From Acidobacteriaceae bacterium (lineage in GTDB: Bacteria > Acidobacteriota > Terriglobia > Bryobacterales > Bryobacteraceae): DNA of 64,000 nt. Positions 33,298 to 45,659 of the stretch are shown here, piece after piece. The stretch spans positions 1 through 64,000 of the forward strand of contig JAFAMD010000052.1 in the NCBI GenBank assembly GCA_019233755.1. Direction: 5' to 3'. The stretch's first letter is position 1; every line of letters starts with the position of its first letter. Below the pieces are notes generated by a model. It had not been told where the DNA came from. It did no database searches and saw nothing but the letters and a program-made list of their open reading frames with translations. The position numbers and the translations under genes are program-made.

Positions 33298-33750
33298 ATG
33301 ATGCAGTCTACCGTCAATAACCTTCTTGAGCTCTTGATAACGTCGGTACCGACCATCGTCCTCTTTGTCTTCTTGACCGTCTACCTGAATATTATGCTTT
33401 TCAGGCCGATCGGAAAGATTCTCGAGGAGCGCAAGAAGGCTACGGAAGGCGTACGCGAGCTCGCCCAGCGTGCTTACGATGCAGCGAAACAGAAAGCCTC
33501 CGAGTACGACCGTGCTCTGGAGGCTGCCCGCGCGGCAATGCATGCGGAACAGGACGCCGCGCGGCAGAAGTGGTTGGAGGAGCAGGCGGCAGCCATTGCA
33601 AAAGCTCGGGCCGAGGCGGAGGAGCAGATCCGCAACGCCAAACTCGACATCGCTGCCCGGCTGGAGCGAGAACAACCCGCTTTGCAAAAGGCGGCTGAGT
33701 CTCTCAGCGAATCGGTCGTCAACACTTTGCTTGAACGGAGAGCGGCCTGA
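33298..33750 (+). CDS. atpF: ATP synthase Fo subunit b-type, first copy (b', 150 aa)
   Basis: One membrane helix (SVPTIVLFVFLTVYLNIML) followed by a charged coiled coil (residues ~40-150) is the b/b' peripheral-stalk plan. It is followed directly by a second b-type gene whose ATG overlaps its TGA (TGATG at 33748-33752), so the stalk is likely a b/b' heterodimer. The starting ATG at 33298 or the next one at 33301 are both possible. Confidence 0.93.
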   Translation: MMQSTVNNLLELLITSVPTIVLFVFLTVYLNIMLFRPIGKILEERKKATEGVRELAQRAYDAAKQKASEYDRALEAARAAMHAEQDAARQKWLEEQAAAIAKARAEAEEQIRNAKLDIAARLEREQPALQKAAESLSESVVNTLLERRAA

Positions 33751-34316
33751 TGCTCTGCCGTTGTTTTCTATTCGGTGCCCTCCTGCTGGTGATCGCTGGG
33801 TCCAGGGCGGTCGCACAGCAGACCGCCGGTCCCGGACAAGACGCTTCTGAACTCTGGAAAATTGCGAACTTCGTCATCTTCGCCGTTGGTCTTGGTTGGA
33901 TTATCGCTCGCTACGGCCCGCGGTTCTTCAACGCGCGCTCCGCCGATATCCAGAAGGCCATCAAAGACGCAACCGGGCTCAAGATGGATGCTGATCTTCG
34001 CTATTCGGAAATTGACAAGAAGATAGCTGCTCTGGCTGAAGAGATCAAGCGCTTGCGCGGCCAGAATGCGCTCCAAATGGAAGAGCTGCACGGAAACATC
34101 CTTCGTGAGACAGAGCAGCAGATTCAGCACATTGACGAAACCGCAGCCGTCGAAATCGAAGCGTTGCGCGGCGAAGCTATGCAACGAGCGAGACGTCAAA
34201 CCGCCCACCGTTCTTTATCTTTAGCCGAACAGCGCCTGGAGGAACTTCTCGCCGATTCCGAGCCAGACTACCTGTTTCACGAATTCTTAAAGACATTACA
34301 CCGGGGAGTGAATTAG
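33750..34316 (+). CDS. atpF: ATP synthase Fo subunit b, second copy with signal-like N-terminus (188 aa)
   Basis: The N-terminus looks like a cleavable signal (LFGALLLVIAGSRAVAQQ). A membrane helix (ELWKIANFVIFAVGLGWIIA) and a long coiled coil follow. Signal-bearing b subunits next to signal-bearing c subunits are known in some deltaproteobacterial and acidobacterial operons. The start overlaps the b' stop, and the stop directly abuts the delta ATG (TAGATG). Confidence 0.92.
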   Translation: MLCRCFLFGALLLVIAGSRAVAQQTAGPGQDASELWKIANFVIFAVGLGWIIARYGPRFFNARSADIQKAIKDATGLKMDADLRYSEIDKKIAALAEEIKRLRGQNALQMEELHGNILRETEQQIQHIDETAAVEIEALRGEAMQRARRQTAHRSLSLAEQRLEELLADSEPDYLFHEFLKTLHRGVN

Positions 34317-34868
34317 ATGACTGGTGCTTCGGCCTCGCACTACGCTCGGGCATTGGCGGACGCCGTTATGTCGCCTGATTCAGGGTTAGATCCGCGAAAA
34401 GCGATCGAACAGTTGCACGCCGTCGAGCGACTCCTCGCTTCATCGAAGGATTTGCAGCTGGTGCTTGTATCGCCGATGATCAACAAAGCGGAGAAATTCA
34501 ACGTGCTCCGCCGGCTTGCCGGCCAGCTCGAACTGCACGCTACAGTACGAAATTTCTGGCTCCTCGTAGCATCGCACCGGCGCACGGGCGAAATTCGGCG
34601 TATGGTCACGCAGTTCGAGCAAATCGTGAATGAGCGTCTCCGTTTGACTGCTATCGAAGTGACCTCGAGGCGGGAGTTGACCGGCAATCAGAAAGAAGAG
34701 ATCGAACGTGTGCTCGTCGACAAGCTCGGCAAAGCCATTGAAGTCCACTACAAGCTAGATCCTTCTCTTCTGGGCGGCATCAAGGCATTGATCACCTCCA
34801 AGGAATACGACGCAACCATCCGTGGCGGTCTGGAACGGCTCCGGGCCCAATTACTAGCAACCGTTTAA
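34317..34868 (+). CDS. atpH: ATP synthase F1 subunit delta (183 aa)
   Basis: The OSCP/delta pattern is clear: [14 protein letters not shown] at the N-terminus, a helical N-domain, and the C-terminal signature [19 protein letters not shown] ending [14 protein letters not shown]. It connects the peripheral stalk to the top of F1. It begins right after the b stop without a gap and ends 16 nt before the alpha gene, which has its own AAGGAG site. Confidence 0.95.
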   Translation: MTGASASHYARALADAVMSPDSGLDPRKAIEQLHAVERLLASSKDLQLVLVSPMINKAEKFNVLRRLAGQLELHATVRNFWLLVASHRRTGEIRRMVTQFEQIVNERLRLTAIEVTSRRELTGNQKEEIERVLVDKLGKAIEVHYKLDPSLLGGIKALITSKEYDATIRGGLERLRAQLLATV

Positions 34869-34884
34869 AAGGAGTAAATCGACG

Positions 34885-36543
34885 ATGGCAGATATCAAAG
34901 CAGACGAGATATCTAAGGTCCTGTTAGCTCAAATAAGTAACTTCGATTCCGCGACTGATGTATCAGAGACGGGCTCCGTCATCAGCGTCGGTGATGGAAT
35001 CGCAAGAATCTATGGCCTGCAGAATGTTATGGCAGGAGAGCTGCTCGATTTCGGGCCGGACAGTGCGGGAATTGCCTTGAATCTCGAACAGGACCAGGTT
35101 GGCGCAGTGCTTCTCGGCAACTTCGGCAGAGTGCGCGAGGGCGCGCAGGTTCGCCGCACCGGGCGCATCATGTCGATTCCGGTCGGCGAAGCCATGATCG
35201 GAAGAGTTGTGAACGCTCTCGGTGAGCCCATAGATGACAAAGGCCCGATCGCAACAAAGGAATTCAGTGATCTCGAGCGACTCGCTCCTGGAGTAGTGGA
35301 TCGCCAGCCGGTGAAAGAACCTCTCCAGACCGGCATCAAAGCCATAGACTCAATGGTTCCTATCGGTCGTGGGCAACGTGAGCTTGTCATAGGCGACCGG
35401 CAGACGGGCAAGACGACGATCGCAATCGACACCATCATCAACCAAAATAATCAGGACGTTATCTGCATCTACATCGCAATCGGACAAAAGCGATCCACAG
35501 TCGCTCAGGTCGTAAAGGCGCTAGAAGAACACGGGGCGATGAAATACACGATTGTTGTTGCTGCTACGGCGTCAGATCCGGCGCCCATGCAATACATCGC
35601 CCCATATGCAGGCTGCGCGATCGGCGAATACTTTAGGGACTCGAAGCGTCACGCTCTTTGCATTTACGACGATCTTTCCAAGCACGCCGCAGCGTACAGA
35701 GAGATCTCGTTGCTGCTCCGCAGGCCGCCCGGGCGTGAAGCGTTTCCGGGGGACGTGTTCTATCTTCACAGCCGGCTGCTTGAACGTGCCGCGAAACTTT
35801 CAGACGAAAAAGGTGGCGGCTCCCTCACTGCCTTGCCGTTTATCGAGACGCAGGCTGGTGATGTTTCTGCGTATATCCCGACCAACGTCATTTCTATCAC
35901 CGACGGCCAGATCTATCTCGAAGGCGACCTCTTCAATTCGAATACGCGTCCGGCGATCAACGTCGGTTTATCCGTAAGTCGGGTCGGCGGCAGCGCTCAA
36001 ATTAAGGCGATGCGATCCGTTGCCGGAACATTACGCCTCGATCTCGCTCAATACCGCGAATTGGCCGCCTTCGCACAGTTCGGCTCAGACCTCGATAAAG
36101 CCTCGCAGGCACAGCTAAATCGCGGTAAGCGGTGGGTCGAGGTCTTAAAGCAAGGCCCCTATTCCCCGATTCCGGTAGAAAAGCAGATCGCAATCATCTT
36201 TGCCGGTGGCCAAGGTTTGTTGGACGATGTCAAGATTCCGGATATTCGTCGCTTCGAGGCAGAACTGTATCGCTATCTTGACGAGAGCAAAGCGCAGTTG
36301 CTGCAATCGATTCGCGAAAAGCGCGTACTTAACGAGGACATCAAGAAGCAGTTGAAGGACGCCATAATCGACTTCAAGCATCGCTTCCAGACTGTCCCCA
36401 GAGGCACTGCCGCATCAGCAACCAACTGGGACGCTCCAACGAAAGACGCAGACCGGCAGAACTCCCCCCAAATTACGAGCTCGAACGGGGCTCATCCGTT
36501 ACACGCGGAGACCGAAACCGAGCACGCCGAAGCCAGGGCTTAG
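34885..36543 (+). CDS. atpA: ATP synthase F1 subunit alpha with a C-terminal tail (552 aa)
   Basis: The nucleotide-binding fold has Walker [14 protein letters not shown], and the alpha signature [17 protein letters not shown] is intact. The core ends near residue 505 ([14 protein letters not shown]). About 45 further residues, rich in Ala, Thr, Asn, His and Glu ([10 protein letters not shown] at the end), exceed the usual length (E. coli alpha 513 aa) and look disordered. The subunit is non-catalytic but needed for nucleotide binding. AAGGAG lies just before ATG 34885. Confidence 0.97.
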   Translation: MADIKADEISKVLLAQISNFDSATDVSETGSVISVGDGIARIYGLQNVMAGELLDFGPDSAGIALNLEQDQVGAVLLGNFGRVREGAQVRRTGRIMSIPVGEAMIGRVVNALGEPIDDKGPIATKEFSDLERLAPGVVDRQPVKEPLQTGIKAIDSMVPIGRGQRELVIGDRQTGKTTIAIDTIINQNNQDVICIYIAIGQKRSTVAQVVKALEEHGAMKYTIVVAATASDPAPMQYIAPYAGCAIGEYFRDSKRHALCIYDDLSKHAAAYREISLLLRRPPGREAFPGDVFYLHSRLLERAAKLSDEKGGGSLTALPFIETQAGDVSAYIPTNVISITDGQIYLEGDLFNSNTRPAINVGLSVSRVGGSAQIKAMRSVAGTLRLDLAQYRELAAFAQFGSDLDKASQAQLNRGKRWVEVLKQGPYSPIPVEKQIAIIFAGGQGLLDDVKIPDIRRFEAELYRYLDESKAQLLQSIREKRVLNEDIKKQLKDAIIDFKHRFQTVPRGTAASATNWDAPTKDADRQNSPQITSSNGAHPLHAETETEHAEARA

Positions 36544-36547
36544 AACA

Positions 36548-38865
<2,318 letters not shown>

Positions 38866-38872
38866 CGCCAGC

Positions 38873-39136
38873 ATGGCGAAGACGATTCAACTAAAAGTCG
38901 CCACCGCCGAGCGCCTTCTGATAGACAGCGAGGTGTCGGCTGCCGAGTGCCCGTGTACAACCGGCTACATCGGCGTGCTCCCTGGTCACGCGCCTCTCGT
39001 CGGCGTCCTCGGAACTGGCACGCTCACCTACACGCCAACTAGAGGCAATGGAAAATCTCTAAAGTTAAGTGGCGGCTTCATTCAAATCGTAGATAATTGT
39101 GTCCGCGTGCTAGCCGACTCTGCTGAGATCTTATGA
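38873..39136 (+). CDS. atpC: ATP synthase F1 subunit epsilon, N-terminal domain only (87 aa)
   Basis: The beta-sandwich domain is complete (QLKVATAERLLIDSEVSAAE, then GYIGVLPGHAPLVGVLGTG and GGFIQIVDNCVRVLADSAE). The protein stops there, at 87 residues against about 130-140 in typical bacterial epsilon, so the C-terminal two-helix domain that inhibits ATP hydrolysis is absent. The TGA overlaps the ATG of acetate kinase (ATGA, 39133-39136). There is no sign of a frameshift. The short form looks genuine, since the next gene starts in the overlap. Confidence 0.93.
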   Translation: MAKTIQLKVATAERLLIDSEVSAAECPCTTGYIGVLPGHAPLVGVLGTGTLTYTPTRGNGKSLKLSGGFIQIVDNCVRVLADSAEIL

Positions 39137-40377
39137 ACGTACTCGTATTGAACGCCGGCAGTTCGAGCCTAAAGTTCCAGGTCATCGCCACTGATCTTGA
39201 CCGGATCAAGCAGAATGCCGACGAACGCCTGTGTCGCGGCCAGGTCGAACGCATTGGCGGCCAGGCGATCGTTACGCTTCAGAGCGGCCAGGGCGAGCGG
39301 CAGAAATCAGCCGCGCCGCTGCGTGATATCGGTGCGGCGCTTGGTTATGTGCTGCAATGGCTCGCCTCCGCTAACTCCGGAATCCCCAATATCAACAGCA
39401 TCGACGACATACACGCCGTGGGCAATCGCGTTGTGCACGGCGGTGAGTTGTTTTCCGAGTCGGCTCTTATTACTGATCAGGTGTTGAAAGGAATCGAGGA
39501 TTGTATTGACCTCGCTCCGCTGCACAATCCAAGTAATATCAAAGGCATTCTGGCAGCTCGCAAGGTGTTTGGTTCGAAGGTGCCTCAGGTCGCGGTATTC
39601 GATACCGCCTTTTACTCCTCGCTCCCGGACCACGCTTATTTATACGCCATTCCGTACCACCTGTATCAACGGCACCGAATCCGCCGTTATGGGTTTCACG
39701 GCACTTCTCATCGCTATGTCGCGCATCATTATCGTATTTTGCGTCAACTCACTCGCGAGCAGACCAACATCATCACGCTTCATCTTGGCAACGGCTGCTC
39801 TGCAGCGGCCATTCGCGCGGGAAAGCCCATCGATACCTCTATGGGAATGACCCCACTGGAGGGTCTGGTTATGGGCACACGGTCTGGCGACCTCGACCCC
39901 TCCATCGTCAATCTGATCGCAACGAAGGAGGGCCTTTCCACGCAGGAAGTGGACACGCTTCTTAATACTCAGTCGGGCTTGCTTGGCATCTCAGGGCTTT
40001 CGAACGACATGCGTGTCCTCTGTGACGAACTTCGTCAGCATGACGATCGGCGCGTGCGACTGGCCATCGAGATTTTTTGCTGGCGGGCCCGAAAATACAT
40101 CGGTGCCTATCTCGCCTGCATGAATGGCGCCGACGCAATCGTTTTTACCGGCGGCATTGGCGAAAACTCGGCCGCCATCCGCACACGCATCTGCGCCGGT
40201 TTCGAGTGGGCAGGACTGCAGTTAGACGAACAACAGAATCAGAAACTGATCGGGACCCAGGGTGAAATTTCCGCCGCGGGCTCCAGCCTTCGCGCATATG
40301 TCATCCCCACAGACGAAGAACTCCTGATCGCGCGCGACACCGCACGCGTCATTCTGGGCGAACCTCACCCTTCCTGA
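39133..40377 (+). CDS. ackA: Acetate kinase (414 aa)
   Basis: It catalyses acetyl phosphate + ADP <-> acetate + ATP. Both family signatures are present: VLNAGSSSLKFQ at the N-terminus and RRYGFHGTSHRYVA (about residues 175-190). TSMGMTPLEGLVMGTRSGDLDP and VFTGGIGENSAAIR follow in order. It begins inside the epsilon stop codon region, so it is read as the last gene of the ATP synthase operon. The phosphoketolase that supplies acetyl phosphate faces it 100 bp downstream. Confidence 0.97.
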   Translation: MNVLVLNAGSSSLKFQVIATDLDRIKQNADERLCRGQVERIGGQAIVTLQSGQGERQKSAAPLRDIGAALGYVLQWLASANSGIPNINSIDDIHAVGNRVVHGGELFSESALITDQVLKGIEDCIDLAPLHNPSNIKGILAARKVFGSKVPQVAVFDTAFYSSLPDHAYLYAIPYHLYQRHRIRRYGFHGTSHRYVAHHYRILRQLTREQTNIITLHLGNGCSAAAIRAGKPIDTSMGMTPLEGLVMGTRSGDLDPSIVNLIATKEGLSTQEVDTLLNTQSGLLGISGLSNDMRVLCDELRQHDDRRVRLAIEIFCWRARKYIGAYLACMNGADAIVFTGGIGENSAAIRTRICAGFEWAGLQLDEQQNQKLIGTQGEISAAGSSLRAYVIPTDEELLIARDTARVILGEPHPS

Positions 40378-40426
40378 TATTATCGAAAACGCCGAACTCG
40401 AGCCGGAATTTGTAACGCGCTAAAGA

Positions 40427-40454
40427 AGAGGCGGGATCATCTGATCCCGCCTCT
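40427..40454. terminator. Strong two-way hairpin between ackA and xfp
   Basis: AGAGGCGGGATCA (40427-40439) and TGATCCCGCCTCT (40442-40454) are perfect complements and fold with a 4-nt loop and a 12-bp stem. It lies between convergent genes. Read on the minus strand it is followed by a short T-rich stretch (CTTCTTT), so termination is most convincing for xfp. Confidence 0.8.
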
Positions 40455-40477
40455 CACTTGGTTCAGCTTCGGACTAG

Positions 40478-42916
40478 TCAGTAAGGCCACCTCCATCCCG
40501 AAACCTCGGGCAAATCGATACCGTATTTGTAAGCGTGGTTCCGGCATGCGATCTGCATGTTCCGAAACTTCTCTTTTGCGTGCGCGCCGATCTTCTGCAG
40601 CTTTGGTGTCCGGTCGATAGCATCAATAGCCAGGCTGAACCGATCCGTCTCATTGTTGATCGCCAGCTCCATCGGTGTATTGATGTTGCCCTTTTCTTTG
40701 TACCCGCGGACGTGAATGTTGGGGTTACTCTTCCGGCGATACGTCAACTGATGCACCAGGAACGGATATCCGTGGAAGTTAAAGATCACCGGCTTATCCA
40801 CGGTGAAGAGAGATTCGAAATCTTGTTCGGTCAATCCATGTGGATGCTCAGTGCTCGGCTGCAATTTGAAAAGATCCACAACATTCACAAAGCGGATTTT
40901 CAGGTCCGGAAATTCTTCCCGAAGGAGCGCCGTTGCAGCCAATGCCTCTTGTGTAGGGATATCGCCGGCCGAAGCCATCACCACGTCTGGCTCTACGCCC
41001 TGGTCGGTTGAGGCCCAGTCCCAGATCCCGATTCCCTTTGTACAGTGCTCGATCGCGGCATCCATGTTCAGGTACTGCAAATGTAACTGCTTATCGGAGA
41101 CAATCACATTTACATAGTTCTGACTCCTGAGGCAATGATCGGCAACTGATAAGAGGCAATTCACGTCCGGTGGCAGATAGACGCGGGTAACAGCGGCGCT
41201 CTTATTCACAACCACATTCAGGAAACCAGGATCCTGATGTGTAAAGCCGTTGTGGTCCTGCCGCCACACCGTGGATGTGATCAGGAGGTTCAGTGAAGAA
41301 ATATCCTGACGCCAGGAGAGATGGTTGCAGATAGACAGCCACTTGGCGTGCTGATTAAACATAGAGTCGATCACATGGACAAACGCCTCATAGGAGCTGA
41401 TGAACCCGTGCCGTCCTGTTAGCAGATAGCCTTCGAGCATGCCTTCGACGGTATGCTCGCTGAGCATCTCCACAACCCGGCCATCAGTAGCGATTTCCGT
41501 TCCGTCTCTGTCTTCGGGGAAATACTCTGCGATCCAGAATTTCTTGGCAGCCTGATAAACAGCCTGCAATTTGTTTGATGTTGTCTCATCAGGGCCGAAG
41601 ACACGGAAATTATTCATGTTGGCCTTCATAACATCGCGAAGGAAGGTACCCAAAGGCGGCTCATTCTCCACTTCGAGCGTCCCTGGTTTTTCAAACTTCA
41701 GTGCGTAATCCTGGAAATGAGGCAAACGGAGCGCCTTCCTAACAATGCCACCGTTCGCATGAGGGTTAGCGCTCATCCGCCGCAGACCGGTCGGCGCAAT
41801 TGCCTTCAGTTCGGGGACTAGCTTCCCGGTTTCGTCGAATAGCTCCTCCGGCTTTTGAGCGTGCATCCAACCTTCGAGAATTCGAAGCTGTTCCGGATCT
41901 TTCTTGACATCGGTCAAGGGAACTTGGTGCGCGCGCCAGAAGCCCTCCAGCCTATGGCCCTCAACCTCCAGCGGAGCACCCCAGCCTTTAGGAGACCGCA
42001 GTACGATCATCGGCCATCGCGGCCGCGTCGCTACTCCAGTCTCTCTGCACTTGCGCTGGTGTTCGCGAATTTCGAGGACGCAATGCTCAACGGTCGCGGC
42101 CATCGCCTGGTGCATGCTCTCAGGATCAGACCCTTCTACGAAGTACGGCTTCCAGCCGTATCCGCGCAATAGATCCTCCAGTTCCTCATGGCTGATGCGG
42201 GCCAGAAGAGTCGGATTGTTGATCTTGTAACCGTTCAGGTGAAGAACAGGGAGGACGGCGCCATCACGAATCGGATTCAGGAACTTACTGATGTGCCACG
42301 AAGTCGCAAGTGGCCCTGTTTCAGATTCTCCGTCGCCAACGACCGCGGTTACGATTAAGTCAGGGTTATCGAATGCCGCGCCGCAAGCATGAGAGAGCAC
42401 ATATCCCAGTTCTCCGCCCTCGTGAATGGAACCTGGTGTCTCTGGCGTACAATGGCTGCCTATGCCTCCGGGAAACGAGAACTGTTTGAAGAACGCGCAC
42501 ATGCCTTCTTCGTCCTCGCTCTTCTCCGGGTAGATCTCCGAGTAAGTTCCTTCCAGATACACCGGGCCCAGAACGCCCGGCGCACCGTGCCCGGGACCCG
42601 CCATGAAAATCGCATCTAGGTCATATTTCTTAATAAGCCGGTTCAGGTGGATGTAAAGGAACGCCAAGCCGGGACTCGAGCCCCAGTGCCCGAGCAGCCG
42701 GTTCTTAATGTGTTCCGGCTTCAACGGCTGTTTCAGTAACGGGTTGTCCTGCAAGTAGATCATGCCGAGTGCAAGGTACTTGCAGGCCCGCCAATACGCA
42801 TCAATCTTCTTGACATCTGCCGCACTCAGCGGCGCTCCCTGTACCGTGGACCTTGCGACGCCATAGGCGCTTAGATCCGAAGCCACTTGTTCATCTACGA
42901 TCTCTACGCTTGCCAT
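40478..42916 (-). CDS. xfp: Xylulose-5-phosphate/fructose-6-phosphate phosphoketolase (812 aa)
   Basis: This thiamine-diphosphate enzyme cleaves xylulose-5-P (and often fructose-6-P) with phosphate to acetyl phosphate plus glyceraldehyde-3-P (or erythrose-4-P). The N-terminal XFP_N domain has [20 protein letters not shown] and [20 protein letters not shown]. The TPP-binding motif is [17 protein letters not shown], with a Mg/TPP motif near [16 protein letters not shown]-terminal parts include [17 protein letters not shown] and [18 protein letters not shown] lies 11 nt before ATG 42916. It converges on the ATP synthase-ackA operon, which supplies the next step. Confidence 0.97.
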   Translation of the reverse strand: MASVEIVDEQVASDLSAYGVARSTVQGAPLSAADVKKIDAYWRACKYLALGMIYLQDNPLLKQPLKPEHIKNRLLGHWGSSPGLAFLYIHLNRLIKKYDLDAIFMAGPGHGAPGVLGPVYLEGTYSEIYPEKSEDEEGMCAFFKQFSFPGGIGSHCTPETPGSIHEGGELGYVLSHACGAAFDNPDLIVTAVVGDGESETGPLATSWHISKFLNPIRDGAVLPVLHLNGYKINNPTLLARISHEELEDLLRGYGWKPYFVEGSDPESMHQAMAATVEHCVLEIREHQRKCRETGVATRPRWPMIVLRSPKGWGAPLEVEGHRLEGFWRAHQVPLTDVKKDPEQLRILEGWMHAQKPEELFDETGKLVPELKAIAPTGLRRMSANPHANGGIVRKALRLPHFQDYALKFEKPGTLEVENEPPLGTFLRDVMKANMNNFRVFGPDETTSNKLQAVYQAAKKFWIAEYFPEDRDGTEIATDGRVVEMLSEHTVEGMLEGYLLTGRHGFISSYEAFVHVIDSMFNQHAKWLSICNHLSWRQDISSLNLLITSTVWRQDHNGFTHQDPGFLNVVVNKSAAVTRVYLPPDVNCLLSVADHCLRSQNYVNVIVSDKQLHLQYLNMDAAIEHCTKGIGIWDWASTDQGVEPDVVMASAGDIPTQEALAATALLREEFPDLKIRFVNVVDLFKLQPSTEHPHGLTEQDFESLFTVDKPVIFNFHGYPFLVHQLTYRRKSNPNIHVRGYKEKGNINTPMELAINNETDRFSLAIDAIDRTPKLQKIGAHAKEKFRNMQIACRNHAYKYGIDLPEVSGWRWPY

Positions 42917-43484
42917 CTATATAAACTCCTTTCAGACGCAGCTTTACCTCGATAAATAGTGCATGTAGTTCACCAACGGCGAATTTCAGCGAATTCTTGC
43001 TAAGTTGGTTGATTATTATCTTGACGAAAGGCCGGCAAAGCATTTCGAGCGGCTTAACGACGACGTCCGCAGGCAGATCCTTCCTGCGCCAGTTCACGCC
43101 AATGCTGCGCATTCAGGCGCAGCGAGCTCCCTCTACACCCGCAACCGCTTCCTCGAAACGATGCAGCGGTCCGAGTTCGCGCCCAATCGTGATGCCGCCT
43201 TCAGAAAGGCCTCGGGATCGGGCTTGCCTCGTTCCACGTCCGCGGCGTCCGACTGACGTGAACTAGTAGTTTCACCTATTATTTCTCCTACTGGATGCTT
43301 TTGAGATGTCGCTTGCCACTCCGTTTGGCTTCCCGGTCTACCCTCATCAGAATATGAGCCTCATTCGAATCGATTTGTTGGTTTCACGGCATCTTTCATT
43401 TGAATTGGCGAGTGTCCAACAAAATCAGGTCCACGATGCTCCTATACTCTGACAGGTGACCTGGAAGGTCTGCGCGTCAACAGT
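42917..43484. other. 568-bp stretch upstream of xfp and of the lipoprotein gene
   Basis: It should hold the xfp promoter (minus strand) and the promoter for the 43485 operon. An open frame, about 42980-43256 plus, reads GEFQRILAKLVDYYLDERPA and continues for some 80 residues, but it lacks a convincing start and I recognise no family. It may be a remnant. A weak sigma-54-like match (42960-42975, minus) is not convincing. Confidence 0.5.
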
Positions 43485-44150
43485 ATGAGCCACGCGAAAC
43501 TGGTCGGCTTCGTCTACGTTATCGGCTTTATCGGCGCGGTCGTCGGGCTCGCCGGCTGTGGTGGTAAAGTTCGCTACCCGAGCTATTACGTTCTCAACGT
43601 TCCGCCGCCGGCGCCCCAACCAGCGCCGCCCAAACCCATAACCGGGTCGGCAGCCGTCCGGGAGTTTTCCGCTCCCAGGTTTCTGCGCGCCGGACCGATC
43701 GTATACCGCCAGTCACCCGAGCAACTCGGTTTCTATAACTATGACCGGTGGGCAGTCGATCCCAGGAGTACCGTCACTACTGCATTTCTGGCAACTCTGC
43801 AGTCTCGCGGAGTCTTTCAGTCCGTGCACCTGTTCGACGCTCGCAGCTCATCGGACTATCTGGTCACAGGAACCCTGGATCACTTGGAAGAAGTCGACCA
43901 GGGTAAACAGGTCTTTATTAATGTTGCTGTCTCAGCACAGTTGTCGGACTTGAAAGCCGGCAGTGTGATCTGGAGCGATACTTCTTCCGAGACAGCCAAG
44001 CTAGAAAACCGTGCGATGCCGGGCCTCGTGGCGGGAATGTCTCGTGCAACGAATCAAGCCATTACCCAGCTTGTCTCCTCGATGCAAAACCGGCTCCTCC
44101 AGCTTCAGTCTTCGGCATCGTCCGGCATCGGGGAACTACGGCCTGAATGA
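43485..44150 (+). CDS. PqiC/YmbA-like lipoprotein, transport auxiliary (221 aa)
   Basis: A lipoprotein signal ends in the lipobox GLAGC (Cys25). The mature protein reads YYVLNVPPPAP, VREFSAPRFLRAGPIVYRQS, LGFYNYDRWAVDPRSTVTTA and SSDYLVTGTLDHLEE, which is the pattern of the ABC-type transport auxiliary (PqiC/LptE-like) family that supports MCE lipid transporters. The MCE genes lie 2.5 kb away on the other strand (46632-49619). Its stop overlaps the start of the channel gene (ATGA at 44147-44150). Confidence 0.82.
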   Translation: MSHAKLVGFVYVIGFIGAVVGLAGCGGKVRYPSYYVLNVPPPAPQPAPPKPITGSAAVREFSAPRFLRAGPIVYRQSPEQLGFYNYDRWAVDPRSTVTTAFLATLQSRGVFQSVHLFDARSSSDYLVTGTLDHLEEVDQGKQVFINVAVSAQLSDLKAGSVIWSDTSSETAKLENRAMPGLVAGMSRATNQAITQLVSSMQNRLLQLQSSASSGIGELRPE

Positions 44151-44638
44151 CTCTAAACAATGACGTTATCCGGGAGGTCGCCGCGGCATTGATTTTGGTA
44201 CCGCTCACATTATCCATGCAAAGTGCCGGCATGGCGATCCTCATTGTATGGCAGAGAGCGTATTTTGCGCGCCACACGTTCCACTTTGGCCTGTTTCGTT
44301 GCGGCGAGCTCACTGTGCGATGCACCACCGCCCTGTTGATATTACACACTCTTCAAATTCTGCTCTGGACGGCATTTTACAGATGGAAGTGTTTTCCGGA
44401 CTTAGAGCGAGCCTTTTACTTCTCGGCCACCAGCTACTCGACTGTCGGCTATGGCGACGTGGTCCTTCCGCCGAACTGGCGACTGTTGGGGCCGATCGAA
44501 AGCATTACCGGTGTTCTGATGTGCGGGCTCTCGGCCAGCCTTGTGTTTGCTCTTGTCACGCGGCTCGTCGGGCATGAGGATCGATTTGAGTCTTCGAGAG
44601 ATCCAGCTCAGCTTACCGTGACCGAACCTGGTGTCTAG
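44147..44638 (+). CDS. Two-pore-domain-type potassium channel protein (163 aa)
   Basis: Hydrophobic segments near residues 12-34 and 60-80 and a third near 120-140 surround a pore loop with the K+ selectivity filter in SYSTVGYGDVVLP. This is the Ion_trans_2 pattern. There is no regulatory domain, and the C-terminal tail is short. It starts in the stop of the lipoprotein gene, and the Usp gene begins within 5 nt of its stop, so the three are one transcript. K+ flux control together with Usp suggests a stress setting. Confidence 0.9.
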   Translation: MTLNNDVIREVAAALILVPLTLSMQSAGMAILIVWQRAYFARHTFHFGLFRCGELTVRCTTALLILHTLQILLWTAFYRWKCFPDLERAFYFSATSYSTVGYGDVVLPPNWRLLGPIESITGVLMCGLSASLVFALVTRLVGHEDRFESSRDPAQLTVTEPGV

Positions 44639-44642
44639 CGTC

Positions 44643-45473
44643 ATGTTTGAAAATATTCTCTTCCCGGTAGACTTCTCACCGCGTTGCGTCGCCATCGCTC
44701 CATTTGTAAGCGGAGCCGCTGAAATATTCGGCTCTCGTGTGACGTTGCTACACGTCTGCGATCTCGCCAGCCACAACGGATTTGAGCTCTACGTCCGCAG
44801 TCCACAGGAGATTGCGGAGGAGCACGTGAATGTAGCACAGCGAAGAATCGATTCGTTCCTGGAATCGGAATTTCCACTTTCTACTTGTCCCCGAGTCGTC
44901 TGCTCGGGCGACCCCGGGGAACAGATCGCGAACGCCGCCGTCTCAGGCCGGTTCGATCTAATCGTCATGCCGACTCACGCAGGTCGATTCCGGCGCATGC
45001 TGCTGGGATCCAACACCGCGAAGGTACTCGACAGCGTCGATTGTCCGGTACTGACTACCGGACACTCAGAAACGATCGAACCGAGACCGCTTGAACATCG
45101 GCATTGGCTCTGTGCACTTGCGCTCGACGACGATTCCACGCGCGTGCTCCAGCTAGCTACGCAGGCTGCAACTGCCGCTGGCGCCAAGCTGTCATTGATT
45201 CACGTAATTCAAACGTCCCGGCGGTCGGCAGAGTACGGGAGTGACGAAGAAGAGGCGTTTCGACGCATTCGCGAACTTCAAAAGTGTGTTGACTGCGACG
45301 CAGTCGCTCGTGTAGCTCGAGGGCACGTTAAGGATGCGGTGCTTGAGGCAGCACAGCTTTTCGACGCTGACGTGCTCATCGTCGGAAGGCCCAAATCTGA
45401 ATCGCACGGGCGCATGCGTGAACTCACTTACGGTCTCGTGCGCGACGCCCCATGCCCTGTTATAAGCGTGTAA
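44643..45473 (+). CDS. Tandem universal stress protein (276 aa)
   Basis: The ATG at 44643 fits the family (MFENILFPVDFSPRC). Two Usp domains follow each other: residues ~1-140, ending LIVMPTHAGRFRRMLLGSN and VDCPVLTTG, and ~150-276, ending DVLIVGRPKSESHGRMRELT and APCPVISV. The first domain keeps a G-rich ATP-binding-like stretch, and the second is less typical. Usp proteins are induced in growth arrest and low oxygen. It is the last gene of a three-gene plus-strand unit with the lipoprotein and the channel. Confidence 0.92.
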   Translation: MFENILFPVDFSPRCVAIAPFVSGAAEIFGSRVTLLHVCDLASHNGFELYVRSPQEIAEEHVNVAQRRIDSFLESEFPLSTCPRVVCSGDPGEQIANAAVSGRFDLIVMPTHAGRFRRMLLGSNTAKVLDSVDCPVLTTGHSETIEPRPLEHRHWLCALALDDDSTRVLQLATQAATAAGAKLSLIHVIQTSRRSAEYGSDEEEAFRRIRELQKCVDCDAVARVARGHVKDAVLEAAQLFDADVLIVGRPKSESHGRMRELTYGLVRDAPCPVISV

Positions 45474-45659
45474 TCCCTGCATTTGGAGAAAGGCACGTCG
45501 AAACTAAGTGACTGGGTGAGCTGCACTAGGCAATGGTCAGTTCCTGGTCAGCTTAGTGCTGGCGGCAGCCATCTGGTCATCCGTAACGGGCACGTGAATG
45601 CGGACAGCCAAAAACAGATGACGCGTACATTCGCTCGGACTTGAAATAGCTCTCGTGCG

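Noticed and set aside
42960-42975. Possible sigma-54 promoter for xfp (TGGTGAACTACATGCA on the minus strand)
   Set aside because: Spacing of GG and GC is right, but several consensus bases are missing and no enhancer-like repeat is near. Chance matches of this quality are expected.
42980-43256. Open frame after the xfp promoter region as an integrase or transposase fragment
   Set aside because: It lacks the DDE spacing or any firm family phrase, and no inverted repeats flank it. It is left unassigned.
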